A stretch of 64,000 nucleotides of DNA from Tethya wilhelma (taxonomy: Eukaryota > Porifera > Demospongiae > Tethyida > Tethyidae), in the NCBI GenBank assembly GCA_964030475.1, contig CAXIPT010000002.1:19434479-19498478 (forward strand), written 5' to 3'. Positions 43,387 through 58,358 of the stretch are shown here, in pieces. The notes below the pieces were generated by a model that was not told the DNA's origin, made no database searches, and saw only the letters and a program-made list of their open reading frames with translations. Each line of letters opens with the position of its first letter. Positions within the stretch are counted from its first letter, which is position 1. The position numbers and the translations under genes are program-made.

Positions 43387-46300
43387 CAAACGATAAATAC
43401 TGCACAAGGATTGACCAGTCTTAGTGCCAATCACTGGTTCACAAGTTAGTGATTTGCACGAATACACAAGTTACTCCACAGAAGGAATTGCACAAAATAC
43501 TGACCTAAGTCCAGCTACTTTCTGTTGAATAACCTCTCCATCAGGTTCAACACAGTCCTTGACAAGAAGCTGCCCCCAGCCATCAAGGTCATCCAGCTGG
43601 GTCTCGAGTTTAGCAAGCTCCTTCATGTACTCCTATTAGAGCCACCATTGAACAGGTACAATATGTCATATTATTATTATCTCACACATTGCTGGCTGCT
43701 ACTGTACCTTGTGGTGCTCCATTTGTTGCTTGACCACCTCCACCTCAGAGTGGATGGGCTCCTGGTTGGTCTGAGCTTCTTCTTGCTTTCTCAAAAGGTC
43801 TTCAAGTGAACAGAACATCTTGTCAAATTCGTCAGCACGTTCCTTGGCATATATCAACTGAGCCTACACACACACAAACACAAACACATAGTAATGCAGA
43901 GTGTGTGTGGATGGATCTTGCGGACGACATTAAATATTTAACATTCGACATTAAACACTCGACATTAAACATACAACATTCAACATGCCCTAGAAATACT
44001 TCTACTGTGCATTAACAATTCCATTCAATTGCCTTAAACATTGACAAACATGTGTGCCCTTGGATACTACTATCAGGTATGTACATGTATTCTTATAAGT
44101 TACCCTTCACAATCAGTAAAGAACATAGGCCTGATTTGGAGCACACTGTCAAAATCTGACATTACTAGTTTGCATTAACACACAGACTAACTGTGACAAG
44201 TACCTCTCTCTCTTCCAAGGTGTAGTTGAGGTCATCATATCTCTTCTTCACATCTCCAACCAGCCTGCTCACCATGGTCTGGTCCTCAGGACTGGCCTGA
44301 GAGTTCAACTCCTGCCCCTCCTTCTCCAGGAGGTCAATGGTCTCCTTCTGACTAGCTACATCTGACAAGAAGGTCTGCAACAAAGAAACGTCCATCTTGT
44401 GTTTACACTAGAAGTGTTGACGAGCAAGGTAGTATATATATATATATATATCATACGTACGGTAGTACGTATAGTAGGAATGGGTCGACTGTCCCATAGA
44501 CACAATACAAAATGTTGGTCACCATAAAAATCTAGTCAAACAAAATTAAGCCTTCAAACTTGCTCAGAGGCTCTAACTAACAGATTACCAATGGCATGCA
44601 AGGCTTAAAACTCACAGAAACTTTCCTCAGCACTCGTAGAAAGAGCTAGTGGGAAGCCACAACAGTGCCATTTTTGTTCTCCTAACGTACGTACTTTCTA
44701 ACTGACTTACTTGAAAAGCATTTCCAGAGAACCAGAATGTGTTGAGCCAACTTTGACAGCACAAAGTAACTCCTTTTCATAGGTAGTACATTCCTTGATA
44801 CTCATTTATATCACAAATAAGCCTAAATAAAAACTAGAAAGCTTTGAAACTGAGAGAATAAATTCATGTACTTCAATGTAGCCATTTGTAGGTAGAGTTC
44901 AAAGGTCATTGATTATCCACGTGGCATTTAATACGCATGCGCATTAGCTGCTCTAGCAGACAATAGCTGCTACTCAGATAACTCAAGCTTTTTGTAGGGA
45001 CTAACCAGTCTCTGATGGTCTCCTCACTGTAGTGTTGAAAAAAGTGAATGAACAAGTAGTAAAAATTTCAAAAAAATAAGCAGTGTAGGAATGGGCAGTG
45101 CTGTAAAAAGTATTGGAACAAGGAATGGTCTCAATTTCGGCACATGACTACTTCATTTTTTGTGCCCAAGTCTTGGCCAGTAATCTAGTCCTGACTGTTA
45201 TACTTTATTCCACTTTTTAGCCAAGTAATAAGATTGGCAAGAATTTGAACCATTATATCATGCGATAGGATGTTCAACTTGAACCATTTACAACAATTAG
45301 CTAAATTAATAATAGCCAGAGGGATCAAAAATGAAAATGAAGTAGTCATGTGCCGAAATTGAGACCATTCCTTGTTCCAATACTTTTTACAGCACTGCCC
45401 ATTCCTACACTGCTTATTTTTTTGAAATTTTTACTACTTGTATATATATATATATCTAGTGGGCTGTATACTGTGTTCAATTGGCTATATACGTGATACA
45501 TTGACCTATACAATGGAGCTCTAATGACCCATGTATAATGTATGGCATAATAGGGTGAAAACCAATAGGCTATTATGTACCAGACACAAGCAATGGTCCA
45601 CCATGACTGTAAACACATCAAGTGACTTCCCACTACCCACCACCAACATAACCACTCCACCCTTCACCTTCACAGGTGCAGGTATGTATGTATGTATGTA
45701 TGTTTGTTTGTTTGTCATTGCCTAGCAACCAAAGTTTATATAAGCTAATTGCCAGTTACTGGATGGGTGGAGGTGACAATAGAGTAGCTAAGGATCACAG
45801 GGGGTCAATGGCAAACAAACTAGTTGCATGCCCTTAAGTGTGCAGCACTCGACCATGCATCAAGTGCCCCCCACTTAAAAGTCATGCAACTATAATACAT
45901 ATGTATTTACGTATGTAAGAGTATACATACACACATGATAATATTCATTCACTAACCTGGTGTTTGTTGATATCGACCTGACATGTCTCTGGCAGCCCAC
46001 AAGGTTTCCAGTCCCCGTACGCCTGCTTCTCGGCATCTTCCAACCAACTCATCACCTCCTTCCAGTGATCGGAGAACGACTTGGCTTTGGCAAGAGCATC
46101 TTCCAGTGTCTTTCTGCTACTAGCTGCCAACGACTGAAGAGACTCCCACCTGGAATAGCACACATTGTAGAGCCATCTCAAACAAACATGTAAAATTATT
46201 TCATTCTTGGGTTAGGAATAGCTTAGTTTAGAGCTAGGCCTTTCTGAAGTCGATCTTACTGGTTGTTGAGATCCAGAAGGTCTTGCTGTATTTCAGCAGT

Positions 46301-49300
46301 GTTTTCAGCACTGCTGGAGGTGATGAGTTTCTCGCCAGCTTCATTCAATGACTTAACACTCGGAGTGTGGGAAGCAATGCCCGAGTCAATGTTCTGAAGA
46401 GGAGAGAAAAGGAAAAGATAAACAAATACTACAATTCTGTGACTAACATAACCATGTAGTACACACAATCTCTCTTAAGAATACTCGGTGTGTATTATTT
46501 CACCTTCAGCTCTTCCATGTGACCTTCCACAGTTTCAACTTTGACCCCTGGTGGTGGTGCCTGAGTGAGTTGGTTTGTGGTGTTGGCTATCCACGTGAGC
46601 AGCTCGGCCAGGGCATCGTGGAACTGTCCCAGCTGGAGAAGAGCGTCCTCCAAGGCGTGCTTCCTTCCCAGTCCATCAGAGTAGAGCTTCGACCAGAGGG
46701 TGTTCAGCTTCTCCAGCTGTTCACTGATGAATGGGCCATCTTTAGTTGAGCAGTTCTCCTTCAGCTCTTTGCCCTGAGCCAACACAGCAACAACAGTTGG
46801 CTTGAGACTTGCCAGTGAGCTTTCAAACTCCTACACACACACACACACACACAAAAAAAACAATAAAAAAATCATATAAAACGACAATCCTTCATTAGTC
46901 TACATTGGTAGCTTCAATCCCAGGCCCCTCCCTTAGCTTCTCTGCAAAAAGCACAGATTTCCCTTCCATATTATAGAGGGGGGACCCTGGGAAGGAGTCT
47001 ACTACTTCGGGTGTCTGGCAACTAACCTTGTACTCATCAAGTTGTGTCCTTACGGTGTCAATGTCCACACCGACGGAAGTAAGACCCTGCAGTTCCTGAC
47101 TCTTTGCCGATACCTTATCCATCGCTTGTTGCCATGCAGTAGAGAACTCACTGGCCTTGATCAGTCCATCATTCAACACCCTCTTCCTGGCCTGTGCAGC
47201 TCTCTGGAGAGCTTCAAAGGAAGAAGTGAGCTGGGCCAGTTTGTTGCTAACGATTTTGGCATCCTCTGGGGAGCAGTTGTCCATCATGGAGTGGCCAAGA
47301 GAGGTGAGAGCATCCACCTGAGGTTGGTGTTCAGTTATCTCCTTCTGGAGAGCCTTCATGGAAGAACAGTTTACAGTGTCAACACACTTGAGTACAGCTG
47401 CCAGTAGTGATAAATCTAATTATTATACCTCCAGCTGTTTCAGCTGCTCTTCCACTCCTTCTGGTACACCTCTGACAGTGGTGGCACTGGCAAGTTCTTC
47501 CTCCTTCTGTTTGATCCAGGCAGCTAGAGAGCTGCACACACAAGCACACACATGCAATAGTAATATGCTGTCTCACACCTTCTAGTACCTAGTGTGCTGC
47601 TCGTTGTGAAATCTACATTACCTGTGATCTAATTCAAACTTCTTAGCAGTATCCAAGCTAGCTGACAGCAGGTCCCTCCAGTAAGAGAGCTGCTCCCCTA
47701 TACTAGCACTAGTCTCATCAAGGTCAGAGAGAAGCTTCTGGATGTCTGCTCCAGATGGACCATCTGTGTGCACAGGGAGGAGGATACAGATAAGATCAAA
47801 ACACATTAATGGAGGTAGCTATGCACATACTGTCAGAAGAAGCAGCTGCACTACTGCCTTGAGAAGCATACGCACTTCCCTTTCCCTTGGCTTCTTCCAC
47901 TTTTGATTTCTTTTCATCAAAAGATTTGTCCAACAACTGTAGCAAACACATAAAGACACAAAACATGAGCTGCTGTACTGCCCAATGTTGATCATGAATG
48001 CCACACAGACGCTAAAGTCGCTCACAGAGAACTGCTCTTGTTGGTGTTGGATGTCGGCCGGGAGCACATGGGGAGGGTCGTGGGCACTCAGCGTTGATCC
48101 TATCTTTCGAAGCTGTGAAAGCAAATTGTCCAGCTCGTCATGTAGATCACCAACTTGATTCAAAGTCTGTGAGAGATTGGTTTTTCTGTCGTCAACAGTT
48201 GTCTATTTGAGAGAGAGAGAGAATATATTTTCAAGTTATAAGTCCCGTTTTCAAGTTTAAGTTGAACAGCACGTGGAACAAAATGCACGCACCTTCAAGG
48301 TGTTGTATCTGTCTTCAAGCGATGCATACCCAAGATCAGGTAAGGATGCCTTGTCGGCAGTGGTGTAGCTTTCAAGCTCGTGACCAGCTGCAATAGTGTC
48401 GGTCAGATTGGACTTGTGGTTGGCAATGTCTTCCATCAGTACCTGCAGCGGAGAGAACGATAATTAGCCTTGTACCCAGGCTCTCTCCTTTGACCTTTCA
48501 CAGTATATAGTATACAGTATACAGTATGCAGTATGCAGTATGCAGTACGCAGTACGCAGTATGCAGTATGCAGTACGCAGTACGCAGTGCGCAGTGCGCA
48601 GTGCGCAGTACGCAGTGCGCAGTGTGCAGTACGCAGTACGCAGTGCACAGTACGCAGTGCACAGTATGCAGCTGCTACTAGTACCAAATAAGAAACAGAT
48701 TTTCTTTCCTTTACCTCCAATTCTTCCAACTGTCTCCTCATCTCCACTGGATCTCCTTCTAACTTCAACGGAGTCTGTAGTTTGGTCTCACAATCACACA
48801 GCCAACTTTCAAAACTATCGTGAAGACCCTATGAACAAAACAAAGATACATAAAAAAACATCTTACAGTAAAACCGGACCTCATTTATCAGGAACCTCGA
48901 TTATCCGGATCAAGCTGGAAGGCCAAATTTCAGTTAATTAGAACAAATTTTTACACACTCTGCCCTCTTTTCAAGCTTGACGCTTACACGTGTTTGCCAA
49001 AATTTGAGCGATTCAAGACTAAATGAAGAAAAATAAAACCTACCAGTGTTGTGACACGCTAAATAGTCAGAAAAACGATTGTGTCTATGGCTACTTATTA
49101 TCCGGACTTTTTGCTTATCTGGCAGCCTTCTAGTACAAAGGTATCTGTCTGGATTTAACCGAGGTTCTACTGTATAATGCAACACACACATGTACTGACC
49201 AGTATCTCCCTAACCTAGCTACAGTACCCTAACACAATTGAGTAACATTCCTGTACCTTGTATTTTTCAGCAAGAGCAAGACCTTCCTTCAGTTTGTCCT

Positions 49301-52300
49301 CTCTCTCTGAGAGTCCGGAGAGGCAGTCTCCCCAAAGGTCATTCAGATCTGAGAGCTTCATTCTTCCCGAAGTCTGGCTCAGCTCATCCTTACACTCCTC
49401 CACCAGGCTTGTCCCTCTAGTGTTGACAGACTGGAGAGCATCTTCCTGGTTCTTGAAGTCTCGTTGGAGATTCTTAAGATGGGAAGAAAGAAAGGGGAAA
49501 AAATATTATACTGACTCACAAGAAAATGGACTCCCCATTCACCTCTACTTCCTGCACTTGTGTGTTGAGCTCATCAACAGTGATGGCAGGTGGTGTGCAG
49601 GAGTCTAGCGAGGCTTTCTTCTCCTTGAGCCAGTCGTGAAATTTATCGTACTCCTCTTCGTATTCTACTACCCTGGCTAGAAGTTGTGAACCTGTGTCAC
49701 TCCTGGCAACTGTGTCTACATTGAGTTTATCGTATCGACTCCTCAGGTCAGCACCCACTTCCACCGCCTCTGGTGCACCTGCCCTCTCAAACCAATCCGG
49801 TAAAACTGGTTTATTGACGGAAGAGTTCAAGTCTTGCTGCTGCTGCTGCGCTGGTGGATTGTCTTGTTCGGCAAGATGCTCCTCACACAAGTAGATTGAA
49901 GGTTTCATCTCAGACTCAAAGAGATCCTCTTCGGATTTTGTTACCTCCTTCAAACTGGGCTCATAAGATTCCACCTCCTGGCTCAATTCCTTGTAAGGAA
50001 AAACAAGTCAAACAAACTTTTTTAAAAAGTGCATTTGCTCTCTACATGTGGCCTTCAAAAATAAGACTACTACATTGCATATAAATGTGTGTGAACAGTA
50101 AAATACCAAAGATACAGGATTTTTTGTTTCTGTTTTTTTTTGTAATCATTACCTTAGCTTCTTCTAGTTGTCTCTTCAAAGGTTGAGAAGCAATAGAGAA
50201 TGGTTCCATCTTTGTAAGCTTGGCCTCCATTTCTACCAGCCACTTGTCAAACTTGCCACACTGGTCTTCGTAACAAGATGCCTTCTTGAGCGCCTTCTCC
50301 AAACGGGACATTCTAGTCTGAGCTGCACTCTCGACCTGGGCAAACTGTGACGTCAGAGCTTCGAGACGGGCTTCGATCTTCTTCTTCTCTTCGGGATCAC
50401 TCTCATCCATCAGGCCCTTCCCGACCATCTTGGCCTGATCAACAGTGCTGGAGTATGAGCTGACGTCACTGAGTGTGTGCTGAAAGATGAAAGGAGGACG
50501 AAAAACACATCATAAGTCAGTTCCAGTCTAATTCCTTAGCTTCATTAACCAGTCCTTCCCTGTGCTTAAAAAAGCCTATGAAGAGATATTTTACGAGGCT
50601 GCTCATTCCTAAAATATACACCTTACTTCAACAGTGAAAATTGGACATACATGTAGCTATCGATGGTGATTTTTCATTCACATGCTAACTAGCATACCTT
50701 GAATCCTTCAATCTGAGGCTCAATCAGTCTAACGCGAGCTGCGATGCGATCTTGCTGTCGAAGCAAGTCGCCCATGCTCTCCATCCAGCGATCAAGACCG
50801 TCAGCAATGCCCTGAAACTCTTGGGTCTATGTAGGACAGAAGAATGAAAGAAAGCGTTAGACACAAAAGTTACCACCACCACGAATCGACTACAATTGTG
50901 TGTACCTGGACCAGTGCATCAGTTAGCTTCTTGAGCAGCTCTCCAAACAGTTGATTAAGCTTCTCCCATTTGTCCTGTAGGTCAGAGACATCACCCTCCA
51001 GGCCAGTCTTGGGGGCACCAGCTTCACACTTCTCAGCAAGAGACTGGCCATTCTCCACACACGTAGCACACACAGAGGCAAGTGTATTGTACTCAGCTTT
51101 CAAATCCTGAATTAGAAGTTAAAAAAAAAGCTCTAAAATCGGTAATGGTGGCTTAGTCAACTAGTCATAAAATATAGGTGCATAAAGAATGCAAGATATG
51201 TGTATCTATGAGCCATAAAATGAACACAATCTATGTATTGTTACTCACTTCAATCTGATTCTTCCGTTTCTCTACCATGTCTGGCTCAGAAGGAGGGGGG
51301 CCCAAATTCTCAAGGTGGTCTAAAGTTTCAGGGACCCAGGGGAAAAGTTTACTCATTGCCCCCTCATAACCTTTTGCCAAAGTGTGACCAGCTTCCAAGT
51401 TTGAGTCGTGCTGTTCAAGCTGGTCTGAGAGAGCAGTCCACCTGCTGTTCAGCTCCTCCAGCTGTTGTTGGAGGCTTCCTCTCTCCTCGCTCTCACCAGG
51501 CAGCTCAGAGACCAGGGTCGAGAACAGCGAGGCCAGGCTGTCTTTGTCAGAAGACTTTGTGGCAAGCTGTTCCAACAATGCCTGCAGAAGTCCATAAAAA
51601 TGGTATCAAACTATATGCAAATTTTATAAAAGGACCATTAGACTAAGATTTTGCAATGGTTATTAGTCTATTACCATTGCACAAGAAGTTGACTTACCTC
51701 ACACTTGCTTTGCTGAGCTTCAATGGCAGCGCTGCTGGGATCACGTATCTTCAGACCATCCAAATCACCTTCTGCTGTGGAGAGCCATGCGAAGAGATCT
51801 GACAAGACACTCTGAAACTCATTCCCCTTTTCTAGCTGCGAGTTCAAACCAGCAGAGATTCCTGCACACTTTTTCTTCAAGCCTTCCAGTCTGGTTTCAA
51901 AGTCCACAATAGTTGCCTCTTGATCATTTTGTCCAGGTCTTTTGGCAGCTGCTCCTTCCTCCTTGGGCTGCTGGTCAACCTTCAGAGGTGAAAGCTTCTC
52001 CGACAAACCACTCTCCTCACTGGGACCTTCATAAAGCTTCTGGGCTTCACGTTTCAGTGACACAAACTCTGGTTCATGATCAGTTATGGTCTGTTGTAGA
52101 GCCTGAGGAAAAAAATAAACATTGCAGTTCACCAACACGTATATGTACCAAAAATGCTAAAGATAGAAAACTACAAGAAAGGATTAAGATAACGCCATTA
52201 ATTATTGACACTTTCCATGAAAATACTGCCTCAATCATAGACATATGTATGCAAGCTCTCTCTCTCTCTCTCTCTCTAGCTCCCACTAGATTGCTTTCCC

Positions 52301-55300
52301 TACCATCATATCTTCAATCTGCTGCTGGATGGCATCGGGCTTAGCCGAGGGTGGTGGAAACAGCTCCGCCTTCTTCTCCCACCCACACAAGAGTGTCTCC
52401 CAAGCTCCTTTAGACGACTCATACTGTTGCACACTCGGCAAAAATGAACTGAGCATGCTCTGTCTCTCAGTTGCGAAAAGTTTCAAGTTGTCATACTGCT
52501 CTTGAACGGCAGCCATCTTTGCTCCCTCTGCACCTTGTTTGGATTCATCAGCCCGTCCAGCCAGTGATGTGAGGCCGTCCATCTGAGGCTGATAGCCTTC
52601 CACTGTCTTCATGAAGTCTTGGACCTCTCGCAACTGGTCCTAAATTGAAAGAAACATTTGATGTTAAAGGTCGCTGAAACTGAAATTGAAAATGCATCCA
52701 CATGATGTATATAATTATATGACCAGCATGCATATGGTATGGTATGGTATGACAGGAAACTTTTGTAGACATCGTGCATGATCTGTGAAAATTATTACTG
52801 ACCTGTAAAATTCTCTATAATGTATATATACACGTATGGGCATCACACACACATTTGCAACATCTGTAAAAGTTATATTCTGTGAAACTTTTCTTCTTGC
52901 TATAGGATATGTACCTGCAATGGAGCAATCATGACGCCAGTTTGTTCCATTCTGCACAGATGAGCTCCATGGTCTTCAAGCCACCTCTCCACTGGGTAGC
53001 AGCTGCAGTTGAACTTCAAGGTGTTGTACTGCTGTGTCACCTCGCCCAGCTGTGAGTTCAGCTCCTCCTGGTCACTCTCCTTCACTAGAGGCAGAACAGA
53101 ACTGACAGCAGCTTTCACACTCTCCAGCTGTTTCTTGTGGTCTTCAACATCAGCAATTAATGTCTGAAACACACAATGCATTGAGCTTGTAGGTTATCCC
53201 ATTTAATACACATCTTGAGGGGGGGAAAAAGAATTATAATTTTATAATTTTGGTTCTTCTACATACCTTGGCCTTCTCTAGCTGTTGTTCTCTCTCAGGT
53301 CCAGCTGTGGCAGCAGGAGTGAGTGCCTCCAGCTGCTTGGAGGTGTCTTCTAGCCAGGCTCTGAATTGACGGAAGAGGTCCACCATCGGGAGCACTTTCT
53401 TCTCCAGAGATTTCAGTTCTGCATTCTTGTCTGAAACAGCCTAGCACAAAATGACAGTTATTGAGCAATGATCATCGTACATCATTCCATGTCCTCTGAC
53501 AACATTCCCTACTCAAAGGGTACAAATGGTCACATGGACACACACACACATGCACATATGCACACACACACATGCGTCCACACCTGGTTAGCACTCTTTA
53601 TCTTGTCTTGCAGTTCACCGATGTCATTCTCAAACTGGGTGTGGTCAAAGGGTGTGTCCAAGAGATCACAAGATGCAAGAACCTCTTCAAAAGCACACCT
53701 CCTCTTCTCCACCTCAGAGGAAAGGTCTTCTAGTGCTGCCTCTTTGCTCTTGAGCCCGTCGCTGGAAATGGCCGATACATTGAACTGGTTTATCTTCTCC
53801 AGAAGATCATCAACTTCAGAAGAGATGCCGTTGTAACTGGAATGAAAGGCTTCCAATTTTGGTATGGTCTCCTCAATGGCTTCAATATCATCATTGACAA
53901 TCTGAACCAATAGCAATCGTTGATATAAGAGCATAGCAACTTATCCTGATGACCCTGTACCACATCCAAACACACAGTTGGCATGGTGACTACTCACCTG
54001 AATGGCATTCCATCTCTGCTGTGCATTCTCCAGTTTCCTAGCCAGGTCTTCAGAGTCCTGCACCCCTCTGTCCATTAGCTCCTGACACTTGCCACACAGA
54101 GCCTCATACACTGGCTTGTGGGCTCCTATGTCACCCGCTATGCCCTATTCCATGGAAACAACTTGTAAACAGAGACCTTACTCAAGTGTATCATTAGCAT
54201 ACAGGAGGCATTTTTCATCTGGTGCAATTTTTTTTTACATTTTTCTTATGCCATTTGAAATATATGAAAATCAAAAATTACAGAAATTTCGGCATTATCC
54301 AATACTACATGCTGTGTCCATACAAGTTTAAACTATGAAAAAACAATTTCTGGTGCTTTTTTACCCATTTATAAGAAATTTTTGCACTAACTAAAATTTC
54401 CTGCTACATGGTATTTCAACCGATTTTATACCTTGAGGCGATTGAGTCCTCTCTTGAGCTCCTCCTCCTCCAGTTTGAGTGGGTCGTCACGTTGGATCTT
54501 TCTCTCCATCTCTCTCAGCCACGTCACAAAGTCTTCAAAGGCTCCATGGAAGGCCTGGGCACTAAACAGGGCACAAGAACACACACACACACACGGTCAT
54601 CAAAGTCTCAACAACTAGCTAGTTACATTACACCATTCTCTGCTTATATAAATAGACTAGTCTTTCTAATCTATTGTAGATAGTACGCTAGTCACTCATT
54701 ATAATGCCTGTGTGTGGTGAACACAGACATTGCAGCGAGTGAATAGCATACAGTCTACAGTAGATTAGAAAGACATAATATATAGTCTATTTACACAACC
54801 AGAGAATGGTGAACAAAGGTTCCTACAAAAAATTTCTCAAAGTTTGCAGAAGAAAAAAATTAATAGATATTATTGACTCACTTGGTGAATTCTGAATTGA
54901 GCATGTCCTTCTGGTCGTGCAGACGATCAAGAAGGTCCTGGTACTTCTTCTCAGCTTCCTCCTTGGCTTTGAGAGGCTCATCCTCTCCTTCCCAACTACT
55001 GGCCCCCTCTTCAGATTGACCCAGGTCAGACAACAGGTCATAAGCTGACCTGACCTCTTGCAGCTTAGGCTCAAGAGCCATACACTCCACTTCTAGGGTC
55101 TATTGAGAAATTCAAAATACAAAAAAAATTTAGATGACATCAAACCAATAAAATACACCACTTGCAAAGCATATACTTTATACACACATTAGTTACTTAA
55201 TGCCGGCAGCCAGACATGTACAAGCAATTACATGTAAGTGTACAAGTCTGACAAAGGAACATTTGTTCTCCAAAACATGTACCTACCCTCACTGCCTCCA

Positions 55301-55518
55301 GCCTCTCCTGGATGAGAGCTGGCTTGCTCTCTCCCTTCACCTCGACTCCATCACACCTTCCCTCCAGCTCAGTCAGGGGCTGCAGGAAAGCATCGAGGCA
55401 GCTGTCAAACTCTTGTCTCCTCGAGAGGGCTTCATCCACGATCTCCTTCTGCTGACGTAGACCAGCCTGGAGGGCATCGTAGCACTTTCTGAGAGAGTTG
55501 GAGCAACCTGGATGGAAG

Positions 55519-55604
<86 letters not shown>

Positions 55605-56847
55605 ACACACACACACATATAGGAATGTTTGGATAATAAGCTGCAAAATACATTAAGGTCTAGAACAAACATTGGACGAAAACTTTTCACTTCTATAAAA
55701 CAATTGGTGTTGTGTACATACTCCATTAATTATACTGTAAATGTATGCTGCCACCAAACTGACAATGATGACAAAGGTTTTATTTTTAAACAAAACACCT
55801 GAGCACACAAGTAGACCCTTTCTCTCCACACCACCATGTGACGAGATCATTTACTAAGTTAGTTAACACACACAAGTGGGTAGGGACAGTTCCCAAGGAA
55901 CAAACAATTAGCCTTTCGACCTACCACCCCCTGGTTCCCATGGCTAGGCACCTGAGTAGCTACCGTTTACGGCAGCCATTGGGAGGGTTCTTTTAAGTTT
56001 TGGCATCCTTTAAATTTGTATTTTCATTTGTACCTGCAACAACTGTGATTCCATTCTCATACTGGTGGCCATCAAAGACGGGACTGTCTGCCATCAGAGT
56101 GGAGGTGTCCTCTACACTCAGGTCCACGTATCCCTCGGGGAGGGAGGAGCCCTCATTGGCAGCGGCCTTCTGCTTGTACTCCACCAGACTGGACTGATAT
56201 GCCTGCCATCAAAATGAATATCATAAGGGTATACTCAATCCTCAAAAGTAAATTAACACCAAAAAAAAAAATAGAAAGCTATTTGAACGAGGCTAAAGCT
56301 CTTGAAATATACCACAGGATGATGGGAGATACCTACTGAATTGGTTGAAATGATGAAATTAAACACAGAAAAAAATGAAACAGGTGAAAAATTTGGGTGG
56401 CAAAAATTTCCCAATCTATGGTACATGTACTGTATGAAGGTGGTATGTGCTAGTAGTATGAGTACCTTAGCACAGCTCAAGAAATCAGAGCCCCTTGTTT
56501 CAACTTGATCGAGATCTTTACCATGGGCTGCAACATCATTGACAAAACTCTGGAGTGGGTGACAAAACAGTATATACACTGTACATATATGCTCCATTTT
56601 ACAATCACTAATTCCATAAACTAATAATAGAAATGCAAACAAGATGTACTGACTAAACTGACCTCCAGCTCCTCACTCTTGTCAGTGAGCAGTTGCTTGT
56701 TTCTTGGAAGTGGTCCCAGTGCTTGTAGCCTCAGCTCAGCTCCTTTCAACCAGCCAGTAAAGGAGTCAGAGTCACCCACATAGGAGTCCAGGTGTGTCTT
56801 CCCTCTTCCAGAGAGCTCCTTCCTGTTCTCAACCTGGAGAGAGAGAG

Positions 56848-56915
<68 letters not shown>

Positions 56916-57784
56916 GAAGGAGAGAATGAGCTTCAGTCAAAATGTCATTCTATGACAAAGACTGTACAAACATCTTCAGTGTGTAGCTCTCCAGTTGCCT
57001 ACCTCTGAGGTGAGTGCCTCCCATCTCTGTTTGAGAGTGTCTCTGAAGGAAGTGATGGGGTCAGGATTGAGGAGCTTGTCGTGTTTGGCCAGCTCTCCAA
57101 GAGCCTTTACAACCTTCTCCACCTCCTCTTTGTGGGTGTCAACTTCAGTGGAGAGTTTCTGCAAACAAATGAAGCCCACATTGAATACAGTTCTAACAGT
57201 GCTCGGGCTCAACACATGAGTGCAAGAGGACTGTAATTTTGTTCATTTCAAGAGTTGACCCAGTATATTATACTCAGAGCATAAAATGATCAAAGCTAAA
57301 GTAATTGCACAAGTTCTGGGACAAGTGTTCAATAAAGATAGTATCACAACAATACTCTTGATCACAATTGAATCCATAACTACCTATTATTACACACATG
57401 CCACTGCTTTACACATACATGCAACCTATGACCACCTAGTTCTCAAGGCTCGGCACCTGAGTGGCACGGCTTTTTTGACAATTTACTCTACAGACACTTG
57501 CTAGGCATTGGGAGGGTTCCTTTAGGTTTAGGATTCTTTGTAAAGATAAGACCGTTTGAATTTTGTGAATTTTCATGTACCTCAACATCAGCCTTCTGTT
57601 CCTTCACGATGTCCACGCTACTAGCGAGGGGCTTGTGTCCCGAGAGGCTCCTCTCAGCATCCCCCATCCACTGGGTCACACTGCCACACCCTCCCCACCA
57701 TCCACTCACATTGGACGTCACATCAGAGAGCTCTTGGTCATAGCTGAAGAGTCGGAACATTCAAAGAAAACCAAATCTCTCCCT

Positions 57785-57829
<45 letters not shown>

Positions 57830-58323
57830 CCTAGCTTTACTACTAAGCATTCTTCTTGCACTAATGTCTTTTACTGATGTGTTTTACAGGCTAGGAGTAG
57901 TCAAACACAAGTGCAAGAGAGAAGGCGAACAAGGCCAATGACCTATTACCATAATAATATATAGCTAACTTTCATGGCACAATATTTTCATGAATTTTGT
58001 GATTGGACTTCATGAACATTTAGAAAGACGTATATTAGCATTATAATTTAGATATTATACAAGATAGGCTTTTCACAAACTTTTGTGCCATGAAAATTTG
58101 GTACTCACCCTTCAATGGTTGCAGAGACATGTTCAAATTTCTTGAATGTCGATTCAGCTTTGCCATTGTCTGAAAGCAGGGAGGCACTGGACTTGAGTGT
58201 CTCGAAAGTGGCCTTTTGTTCTTCATAAGGATCAAGAACCTCAGCTTTGAACTTCTCCTGGATGTTCAACAACCATGTAGAGATAAAACAAACCCACTTG
58301 ATGACACACATCATTGTGGCTCT

Positions 58324-58358
<35 letters not shown>

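Noticed and set aside
48436..48941. Open frames on both strands through the CAGTRYG heptamer array
   Set aside because: They arise from a 7-bp repeat with no stop codon and lie inside a spliced intron of the spectraplakin.
55197..55726. Cys/Val-rich frames (CVCV type) at this and other CA/TG runs (18259, 27453, 27790, 36653, 41453)
   Set aside because: Products of translating dinucleotide microsatellites; no similarity or splice support.
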